From an uncultured Bacteroidales bacterium (GTDB lineage: Bacteria; Bacteroidota; Bacteroidia; Bacteroidales; Muribaculaceae), in the NCBI GenBank assembly GCA_905210435.1, contig CAJLWO010000011.1, forward strand, positions 1 through 61,858: a DNA stretch of 61,858 nt, read 5' to 3'. Both the position numbers and the translations under genes were made by a program. The first letter of the stretch is position 1. Every line of letters begins with the position of its first letter. Positions 33,521 through 40,848 of this stretch are shown here, in pieces. Below the pieces are notes generated by a model. It searched no databases. It was not told the DNA's origin and saw only the letters and a list, made by a program, of their open reading frames with translations.

Positions 33521-34431
33521 AAAGAGTAATGATGACGGCGGTGATGGCTGCACTCATGGCCGTCACTATGAGCTGCAGGCAATCGGACACAGCCGGCGCG
33601 ACAACCGATGACAACAAAACCCAAAATACCGAAATAATGGAAGTGAAGAAAGATAATGCAGCCGCCGATACGGCTGCCGTCAACAAAGAGGACGTAATAG
33701 TGAAAATCAGCACGACTATGGGCGACATCAAGGTGCGCCTGTACGGCGACACCCCGCGCCACCGCGACAATTTCGTGAAGCTGGCGAAGGAGGGATTCTA
33801 CAACGGCGTGCTTTTCCACCGCGTCATCAATGAATTCATGGTGCAGACCGGCGACCCCGACTCGAAGAACGCGCCGAAGGGGAAGATGCTCGGTTCGGGC
33901 GACCCCGGATACACCCTCGAGGCTGAATTCGTATATCCGAAGCATTTCCACAAACGTGGCGCCCTCGCGGCCGCACGCCAGGGGGATCAGGTTAATCCCG
34001 AGCGCCGTTCGTCGGGCTCGCAGTTCTATTTCGTCACCGGCAAGGCATACAGCGCCGCACAGATGGAGCAGATGGAGGCACAGCTGCAGATGGCACAGCA
34101 GCAGGGCATATTCCAGAGTCTTGTGGGTAAGAACCGTGCGAAGATAGAGGAGATGCAGCGCAAGGGCGACCGCGACGGTCTGATGAAGCTTCAGGACGAG
34201 CTGATAGCCATCACCGAGGCCGAAGCCGCCAAAAATCCCGCAAAACTTACCGAAGAACAGCGCAAGGCATACAGCACCGAGGGGGGCACTCCGCATCTCG
34301 ACGGCCAGTACACCGTATTCGGCGAGGTTATCTCGGGCATGGACGTGGTTGACGCCATACAGAAAGTAGCCACCGACCGCAACGACCGTCCGACCGAGGA
34401 TGTCAAAATCATATCGGTCGAAGTGGAATAA
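33517..34431 (+). CDS. cyclophilin-type peptidylprolyl isomerase lipoprotein
   Basis: A 304-residue periplasmic lipoprotein (Cys20 in VTMSC) with a cyclophilin domain: FHRVINEFMVQTGDP near residue 100 supplies the catalytic Arg, and SSGSQFYFVTGK near residue 165 the substrate pocket. An insertion of about 80 charged, Gln/Met/Glu/Lys-rich helical residues (about 177-257) splits the domain before PHLDGQYTVFGEV. It likely helps fold exported proteins, in line with the M16 protease and TamL downstream. Confidence 0.9.
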   Translation: MKRVMMTAVMAALMAVTMSCRQSDTAGATTDDNKTQNTEIMEVKKDNAAADTAAVNKEDVIVKISTTMGDIKVRLYGDTPRHRDNFVKLAKEGFYNGVLFHRVINEFMVQTGDPDSKNAPKGKMLGSGDPGYTLEAEFVYPKHFHKRGALAAARQGDQVNPERRSSGSQFYFVTGKAYSAAQMEQMEAQLQMAQQQGIFQSLVGKNRAKIEEMQRKGDRDGLMKLQDELIAITEAEAAKNPAKLTEEQRKAYSTEGGTPHLDGQYTVFGEVISGMDVVDAIQKVATDRNDRPTEDVKIISVEVE

Positions 34432-34446
34432 CGCGGAGAGGAAGCC

Positions 34447-35682
34447 ATGATAGAGACTACGCGGTTTGAACTCGGCAACGGGCTGAGGTTTGTGCACAAT
34501 TACGACGGCAACACGGCAATGGTGGCCGTCAACGTGCTGTACAATGTCGGCGCCCGCGACGAACGCGGCGACCTCACCGGGCTTGCCCATCTGTTCGAGC
34601 ATCTGATGTTCGGCGGTTCGGTCAACATACCCGACTTCGACGGCGCGATAGAGCGTGCGGGAGGGAAAAACAACGCGTGGACCTCAAATGACTTCACCAA
34701 TTTTTACGACATACTTCCGGCCCAGAATGCCGAAACCGCATTCTGGCTGGAGAGCGACAGGATGCTTAGTCCGTCGTTTGCCGACCGTACGCTCGAGGTG
34801 CAGCGCTCGGTGGTCACGGAGGAGTTCAAGCAGCAATGTCTCAACCGTCCTTACGGCGACCTGAGCCACCATCTGCGCAAACTTGTCTATACCGCCCATC
34901 CCTACAGCTGGCCGGTGATAGGCAAGACGCCGGAGCATATCGCCGCGGTAACGCCGCACGACACGCGGGAATTCTTTTTCTCGCACTACGCGCCCAACAA
35001 CGCCGTAGTGGCTGTATCGGGCAATATAACGGCCGAAGAGACCCGGCGTCTGGCCGAGAAATGGTTCGGCGACATACCGCGCCGCGAGATTGCTCCCCGC
35101 AGCTACGGCCGCGAACCGGAGCAGATGTCGGCACGGCATGCCGAGGTGTCGGGACATGTGCCGTCGACTGACATAACGATAGCCTATCCGATGGAGGGTT
35201 ACGGCACGAAGCAGTATTACTGCGCCGACCTGCTCACCGACCTTATGGCCAACGGCGAGTCGTCGATATTCTACCGCGAGCTGCTTATGGAGAGCGACCT
35301 CTTCACTTCGGTCGACGCCTCGATACTTGGCAGCGAGGAGCCGGGAATGCTGATGCTCAACATGCGTCTGCGCGAGAACGGCACCGACAACGAGCGGCGT
35401 GCCATAGCGACCGTCAACGCCAAAGTGGAGGAGATAGCGTGCCGCGATTTCAGCGCCGGTCAGCTGACACGCGCCATCAACAGGATGGAGTCGGCGATGA
35501 CATTCAACAATGTAAGTTATTTGGCCAAGGCGCAGGCGCTCGCGATGTGCGAATACCACAATGAGGACATCAACGGCACGATAGCCCGTTACAGGGAGCT
35601 GAACGGTGCCGACCTGCGTGAATGCGCCCGCGACATATTCCGCCCCGAACGGGCGAATACGCTGATATACCGTCCGATGTGA
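34447..35682 (+). CDS. M16-family zinc peptidase
   Basis: A 411-residue pitrilysin/processing-peptidase-like protein. The inverted zinc motif HLFEH (His48, Glu51, His52) is intact, and a second Glu ligand is expected in RSVVTEEF near residue 125. No signal peptide is visible, so it is either cytosolic or exported in an unknown way. It starts 15 bp after the cyclophilin gene and is followed by tamL. Confidence 0.9.
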   Translation: MIETTRFELGNGLRFVHNYDGNTAMVAVNVLYNVGARDERGDLTGLAHLFEHLMFGGSVNIPDFDGAIERAGGKNNAWTSNDFTNFYDILPAQNAETAFWLESDRMLSPSFADRTLEVQRSVVTEEFKQQCLNRPYGDLSHHLRKLVYTAHPYSWPVIGKTPEHIAAVTPHDTREFFFSHYAPNNAVVAVSGNITAEETRRLAEKWFGDIPRREIAPRSYGREPEQMSARHAEVSGHVPSTDITIAYPMEGYGTKQYYCADLLTDLMANGESSIFYRELLMESDLFTSVDASILGSEEPGMLMLNMRLRENGTDNERRAIATVNAKVEEIACRDFSAGQLTRAINRMESAMTFNNVSYLAKAQALAMCEYHNEDINGTIARYRELNGADLRECARDIFRPERANTLIYRPM

Positions 35683-35729
35683 CGGGGATAGGGGCTACGC
35701 CCTGAGAAACAATAGCGACAGGAATAATA

Positions 35730-38051
35730 ATGAAGAGAAAGGTATCAGGCATATTGACAGCGGTTGCTGCGGCCGTGGCGCTATTGGCGCCGGCAGGGTG
35801 CAGCACGTCGCGGCATGTGCCGGAAGGGGAATATCTGCTCGACAAGGTAAAGATAGATGTGGACCCCTCGACCGGGACGGACGAGGTGGCACTGATAAAT
35901 TACCTGAGGCAGCAGCCGAACCATGTAGTGCTCGGTTTCGCCAAGCTGCAGTTAGGGATATACAATATGTCGGGGCGGGACACGACGCGGTGGTACAACC
36001 GCTGGGCACGCAGCCTCGGCCAGGCACCGGTGATATTTGACCATGACCTGACGGAGCAGTCGCGGCGTCAGCTCGAATTAGCTCTTGTCAACAAAGGATA
36101 CACCAACACGCACGTGACGGTCGACTCGGTGTTCAACCGCAAGGACCGGAAAGTGGAGTTAGTGTATCATATCAATTCCGGCAAGCCGCATATCATCAGA
36201 AATATAGCCTATGAATTCGACGACCCCGGAATCGGGGAGGTAATCATGGCTGACAAGGAGGAGTTCACGATAGCCGAGGGGACACCTCTCAACCGCGACC
36301 TGCTTGAGAACGAGCGCGTCAGCATCACTTCACGGCTGCGCGACAAGGGATACTATAATTTCACAAAGGAGCAGATAACGTTTATCGCCGACACTACTGC
36401 CACGTCGAAGGATGTGAACCTGACGATGAGGGTGCTACTGCCGCAGAAGGCTGACTCGACTTACAGGGAGCTTCCGCTTAACGTGAGCCGCGTGGTGTAT
36501 CGCGTGGAGTCGCCCGAACATAAGCCGGGCATGCCGGCCGACACGGTGAGCGCCGGGAAATTCACTGTCATCTATGACGACGACAGGTATCTGAAGCTGC
36601 CGTTGCTCGAAGAGAAATGCTTCATACGTCCGGGGGAGCCGTACAGCGCTACCGACGTGAACCGCACATATGAGGCGCTGACGCAGCTTGCCATCGTGAA
36701 GTATGTCAACATAGCGATGGTGCCCGCGACTGTCGAAGGGGAGCCGGCATTGGAGGCCGTGATAACGTTGTCGCGCACCAAGAAGCAGGGGGTGACATTT
36801 GAGGTAGAGGGTACGAACTCGGAGGGTGACCTCGGGTTCGGCATAGGGGTGACATACCAGCACCGCGACCTTGCCCGCGGCGCCGAGGTGCTTACGGCGA
36901 AGGTAAGGACGTCGTACGAGAGCCTTTCAGGCAAGCCGACGGGTATCATCAACGACCGCTATACGGAGGTGGCCGCGGAGGTGGGGATAACGTTCCCAAA
37001 ATTCGAGGCACCGTTCATATCGAAAAGTTTCAAGCAGCGGTCGAAGGCGCAGACCGAGTTTGCGGTGTCGTTCAACTTCCAGGAACGCCCGGAATATACG
37101 CGTGTCATCTCGGGTGCGGCGTGGAAATACCGCTGGAACGACCGCGCGAACATGCACCGGAACACGTTTGACCTTATCGACCTCAATTACGTGTATCTGC
37201 CGAAATCGACCATCGATTTCATAAATACCGTGGCACCGCAGAACCCGCTGCTGAGGTATTCGTATGAGGACCACCTTATCATGCGCATGGGGTATTCGAT
37301 TTACCGGACTAACCGCCGGCCTGTCACTCCGAGTTCGCGTATGTTCGGCAATCCGTTCCAGCAGAAGATATGGACGCTGAGGGCATCGGTCGAGACGGCG
37401 GGCAACCTGCTGTACGCGCTGTCATCGCTGACTGGACAGAAGCGTCATGGGGGTGCCTACAAGGTGTTCAACACGCAGTATGCGCAATATGCCAAATTCG
37501 ATTTCGACTATTCGTGGGTGTACAATTTCAATTCGCGCAATTCGATAGCGCTTCACGGCGGCTTCGGTGTGGGTGTGCCTTACGGCAACTCGGAGATGAT
37601 ACCGTTTGAGAAGCGTTTCTATGCCGGAGGTGCCAATTCGGTGAGAGGCTGGGGTGTAAGGACGCTTGGCCCGGGTGCCTACGACGCGCGCAATTCGGTG
37701 ATTGACTTTATCAACCAGTGCGGCGACATACGTCTCGACCTTAACGTGGAGTACCGCGCCAAGCTGTTCTGGGTGATAGAGGGCGCTCTGTTTATCGATG
37801 CGGGAAATATCTGGACGATACATAATTATGAGAATCAGCCCGGCGGTATGTTCCGGTTCAATACCTTCTACAAGCAGATTGCGGCGGCCTACGGAGCCGG
37901 TATACGATTTGATTTCACGTATTTCCTGTTGCGTCTCGATCTGGGTATGAAGGCGCATAATCCGGCTTACGGACAGGAGAAATGGCCGTTGCTGCATCCG
38001 CGGTGGGGGAGGGACAAGACGATACATTTCTCAATCGGATACCCGTTTTGA
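35730..38051 (+). CDS. tamL: TamA/BamA-like outer membrane lipoprotein TamL
   Basis: A 773-residue Omp85-family protein with a lipoprotein signal (Cys24 in PAGCST) and the SRHVPEGEYLLDKVKI opening known from Bacteroidetes TamL. POTRA-like repeats occupy about residues 30-380 and the barrel the rest; GGANSVRGWGVRTLGPGAY near residue 635 is the lid-loop motif (RGW). It ends in Phe. The usual partner TamB is not beside it in this window. Confidence 0.88.
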   Translation: MKRKVSGILTAVAAAVALLAPAGCSTSRHVPEGEYLLDKVKIDVDPSTGTDEVALINYLRQQPNHVVLGFAKLQLGIYNMSGRDTTRWYNRWARSLGQAPVIFDHDLTEQSRRQLELALVNKGYTNTHVTVDSVFNRKDRKVELVYHINSGKPHIIRNIAYEFDDPGIGEVIMADKEEFTIAEGTPLNRDLLENERVSITSRLRDKGYYNFTKEQITFIADTTATSKDVNLTMRVLLPQKADSTYRELPLNVSRVVYRVESPEHKPGMPADTVSAGKFTVIYDDDRYLKLPLLEEKCFIRPGEPYSATDVNRTYEALTQLAIVKYVNIAMVPATVEGEPALEAVITLSRTKKQGVTFEVEGTNSEGDLGFGIGVTYQHRDLARGAEVLTAKVRTSYESLSGKPTGIINDRYTEVAAEVGITFPKFEAPFISKSFKQRSKAQTEFAVSFNFQERPEYTRVISGAAWKYRWNDRANMHRNTFDLIDLNYVYLPKSTIDFINTVAPQNPLLRYSYEDHLIMRMGYSIYRTNRRPVTPSSRMFGNPFQQKIWTLRASVETAGNLLYALSSLTGQKRHGGAYKVFNTQYAQYAKFDFDYSWVYNFNSRNSIALHGGFGVGVPYGNSEMIPFEKRFYAGGANSVRGWGVRTLGPGAYDARNSVIDFINQCGDIRLDLNVEYRAKLFWVIEGALFIDAGNIWTIHNYENQPGGMFRFNTFYKQIAAAYGAGIRFDFTYFLLRLDLGMKAHNPAYGQEKWPLLHPRWGRDKTIHFSIGYPF

Positions 38052-38053
38052 GT

Positions 38054-38159
38054 AATTAGTAATTAGAAATGAGTAATTAGTAATGGGCGGGTGCTTTTTT
38101 GATTGAGCGGGTGTTGTAGCTATTGTAGCTGATTTAGCTATTGTAGATAATGTAGCTGT
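38054..38159. repeat. composite array: AATTAGT (7 bp) then TAGCTA type (9 bp)
   Basis: Four to five 7-bp units (AATTAGT, AATTAGA, AATGAGT) at 38054-38085 start 2 bp after the tamL stop codon, followed at 38115-38159 by five 9-bp units of the TGTAGCTAT type. Same pairing as at 27822-27920. Confidence 0.85.
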
Positions 38160-38207
38160 CGTTGGAGGATTGGGCGGGAGAAAATTTTTTTATTTGAGGA
38201 GTCAGTT

Positions 38208-38876
38208 ATGAATAACGAGAAGAAGAAATTGGTGATATTTGACCTGGACGGTACGTTGCTCAATACTATTACCGATCTGGGGCAGGCTGCGAATTATGCG
38301 CTTGAGAAAAACGATTATGCCACGCATCACCTGTCGTCGTATCCGCATTTCGTGGGCAACGGCATACGGAAACTTATCGAACGTGTGCTTCCTGCCGAGG
38401 ATCGTGACGGAGCGACGGTAGAAAAGCTCCGCGAGGATTTCATGGAGTATTACAATGAACATCTGACCGACACCACGACGCCGTATCCCGGCATAGAGGA
38501 TATGCTGCGCGACCTGCAGGCGGCGGGTGTGAAGATGGCTGTCGCAACCAACAAGTATCAGGAGGCGGCCACGAAACTGATAAATCATTTCTTCCCGTAT
38601 ATTTCGTGGGTGGCTATCGCCGGGCAGATCGAGGGTGTGCCGGTGAAACCGGATCCGTCGGTTGTGTTCCGTATACTCGGTGAGTATCCTACGGCTAAGC
38701 ATGATGTCATGATGGTGGGTGACTCGGGTGTGGATATGGAGACGGCGCGGCGTGCGTGCGTCGAGTCGACCGGAGTAAGCTGGGGATTCCGTAGCGTTGC
38801 CGAACTGACCGAAGCCTATGCCGACCATATAATCAACGCTCCCGACGAACTTGTCGCGATTGTCGGCGCCGACTGA
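38208..38876 (+). CDS. HAD-family phosphatase, phosphoglycolate phosphatase-like
   Basis: A 222-residue hydrolase of the HAD superfamily. Motif I is FDLDGTLLNT (nucleophile Asp), motif II is AVATNK near residue 113, and motifs III/IV include PVKPDP and MMVGDSGVDMETA near residue 175. The helical cap is of the Gph/PGP type. The substrate cannot be read from sequence; phosphoglycolate or pyrophosphate are plausible. Confidence 0.88.
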   Translation: MNNEKKKLVIFDLDGTLLNTITDLGQAANYALEKNDYATHHLSSYPHFVGNGIRKLIERVLPAEDRDGATVEKLREDFMEYYNEHLTDTTTPYPGIEDMLRDLQAAGVKMAVATNKYQEAATKLINHFFPYISWVAIAGQIEGVPVKPDPSVVFRILGEYPTAKHDVMMVGDSGVDMETARRACVESTGVSWGFRSVAELTEAYADHIINAPDELVAIVGAD

Positions 38877-38880
38877 GGCA

Positions 38881-38980
38881 ATTTACAATTTACAATTCAT
38901 AATTCATAATGCATAATTCATAATTGCTTGGACATACGGCGCAAATTATGAATTATGCATTATGAATTATGAATTGAGCA
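38881..38980. repeat. AT-rich 7-bp arrays in inverted order between convergent genes
   Basis: Six 7-bp units (ATTTACA, ATTCATA and variants) at 38881-38922 face a mirror set of 7-bp units (AATTATG and variants) from 38944 on. GCATAATTCATAATTGC (38911-38927) pairs almost perfectly with 38941-38958, so the arms fold into a long AT-rich hairpin. The right arm contains the stop codon of the S41 gene. It probably serves both convergent genes as a transcript end. Confidence 0.8.
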
Positions 38981-39983
38981 GGTCGATGGCGAAGTCGAGG
39001 ATGGTGTCGTGGCCTTGTAGGGCGGCCTGCGGGTCGAGGTCGACGGCGCAGCCTTCGGATGGCTCGATGCCGAATTCGGTTGTCCGACCGAGAGGGTCGA
39101 GGACCGGCGCGGATGAGAAGCGTATGCCCCAGCCGTTGGGAAGCTCGGAGGAGAACGGCATGCCGGAACCTCCGCCTGTGGTGGCGCCTACGATTTTGAC
39201 GGCAGGGAGCGTGCGCATGATTGATACGAGATTGTTGGCGGCCGAGAATGTGGAGCGGTTGGTGAGCACGGCTACCGGTTTGCCCCACATTACGCGTCCC
39301 TGTTCGGCCGGCTCGTAGTAGTATGCGTAAGGCTCGGAGAAATCGTCGTGGCCCGGGCCGTTTTTGTGGCTTATGTAGCCGGCGAGTGTACGCTCGGTGA
39401 TGAAGCGCGCCACGATGGTCTCGACTGTGGTCATGGCGCCGCCGCCGTTGTCGCGCAGGTCGATGACGAGGCCGTCGCAGGTGCGCAGGTAGTAGAGTAT
39501 GTTGTCGAGATTGCCTTCACCGATGCCGTAGGAGAGCGAGGGTATACGCATGTAGCCGATGTTTTCGTGCAGGATGCCGTAAATTATGGAGCCTGTCTGG
39601 CGGTAGTTGAAGTTGAAATAGTGCTCCTCGATGAGGCGGCTGTTGAAATTCTGCGGGTAGTCGCTCCACCAGCGGCGGTAGTAGGAGGTATTGAACGACG
39701 AGGAGAGGTTGGTGTGGCCGTCGCGGAGTTCGTCGAGCATCTGCGCGCATACGATGAAGAGTTCTTCCGATGTCATGCGGTCGCTGATTTTCGGGGAGTA
39801 GCGGGAGTAGACTTCGTCCCAGTCGACTCCTTTCTCGCGGAAGAAGCAGTAGTGCTCGTCGAGCGTGCGCCAAAGAGCGTCGAAATTGCCGCGCGGATTG
39901 TCGGCGTACTGCGGTATCTCGTGGCACGATGCGGCAAGCAGCAGTGCGGCCAGTGATATGATGATGAGGTGGAGCTGTTTCAT
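38967..39983 (-). CDS. S41-family C-terminal processing-type peptidase, lipoprotein
   Basis: A 338-residue lipoprotein (Cys20 in LAASC) with an S41 peptidase core. The segment GLVIDLRDNGGGAMTTVETI near residue 165 and the catalytic serine region TNRSTFSAANN near residue 240 are visible; no PDZ domain is apparent. I chose ATG 39983; the upstream part of the long frame lies in the next gene. The start codon overlaps the DUF3316 stop codon by one base. Confidence 0.88.
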   Translation of the reverse strand: MKQLHLIIISLAALLLAASCHEIPQYADNPRGNFDALWRTLDEHYCFFREKGVDWDEVYSRYSPKISDRMTSEELFIVCAQMLDELRDGHTNLSSSFNTSYYRRWWSDYPQNFNSRLIEEHYFNFNYRQTGSIIYGILHENIGYMRIPSLSYGIGEGNLDNILYYLRTCDGLVIDLRDNGGGAMTTVETIVARFITERTLAGYISHKNGPGHDDFSEPYAYYYEPAEQGRVMWGKPVAVLTNRSTFSAANNLVSIMRTLPAVKIVGATTGGGSGMPFSSELPNGWGIRFSSAPVLDPLGRTTEFGIEPSEGCAVDLDPQAALQGHDTILDFAIDLLNS

Positions 39984-40846
39984 TAGTACAGGGCGGAGAT
40001 GATGCGGGCGTCGCGGCTCAGCGACCGGCGGCGTGACAGTGAAAGCCATTCGCCGGACAGACCGATGACAAACGCGTGGGTGTGGATATTGGTGACGAGG
40101 TCGTTGGCTTTGCTTGAGAAGGAGTAGCCGCGGTAGCCGAGGCGCAGCGACGTGGCGCCGAAATGGAGGTCGGCGGTGAAGAGGTTGGTCATGGCGAAAC
40201 GGTTGCCGGGCCATGCGAAGTGCACGAGGCCGTCGTGGTTGCCGAGATATATCTCGTAGTAAAGTTCGTCGTATTCGGGGGCGAAGAAGATGCCTGCGAG
40301 GGGAAGCACGGGCTGGTAGCGCAGCGTGACGGGCAGGCGGCCTATGCGGAGATTACAGACGGCATAGGCGGTGGCGTTGACCGTCCAAGCGAGTTTGGCT
40401 GAAGCGGGATTGTTGGAGTTGCGCGGATTGTAGATGCAGCCGGCATCTATGCCGGTGGAGCCGCCGACGGCGATGGTGAGCGCCGGGAGCGGGTGCCATC
40501 GGCGGAGCATGCCCCAGGAGAATGTGCCGTCGATACGCCATGTGGTGGCGTTGTCGGCATGGTTGCGTCCGCGGTCGAGCTCAATGCGGGTGTTGAGCTG
40601 CATTACCCAGTTGTCGGGGTCGAATTTCATGGCCTGCATGCGTTCGTAGGCGAAGGCGGCGCTCCAGCCGCGGTAGGTGATTGGCGACAGGTAGCTGTCG
40701 GCCACCGATGAGCTTCCGATTTCGAGCATGTAGGCCGATGTGACGGGTCGTAGCGGGGGTATGGAGTCGCCGGCCGCGGGGACGGACTGTGCCCGGCAGC
40801 ATACGGCAATCAGGATTGCGACGGAGAGGAAAAGAAGGCGTTTCAT
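39983..40846 (-). CDS. DUF3316-type secreted protein
   Basis: A 287-residue protein with a signal peptide (about residues 1-19, ending in CRAQ). The body is rich in short beta segments with alternating aromatic residues (TLRYQPVLPLAGIFFAPEYD, SLRLGYRGYSFSS), which looks like an outer membrane barrel or periplasmic beta-protein. The DUF3316 name is from memory of similar Bacteroidetes proteins. It lies between parC (2-bp gap) and the S41 peptidase, so the three form one operon. Confidence 0.7.
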   Translation of the reverse strand: MKRLLFLSVAILIAVCCRAQSVPAAGDSIPPLRPVTSAYMLEIGSSSVADSYLSPITYRGWSAAFAYERMQAMKFDPDNWVMQLNTRIELDRGRNHADNATTWRIDGTFSWGMLRRWHPLPALTIAVGGSTGIDAGCIYNPRNSNNPASAKLAWTVNATAYAVCNLRIGRLPVTLRYQPVLPLAGIFFAPEYDELYYEIYLGNHDGLVHFAWPGNRFAMTNLFTADLHFGATSLRLGYRGYSFSSKANDLVTNIHTHAFVIGLSGEWLSLSRRRSLSRDARIISALY

Positions 40847-40848
40847 TG

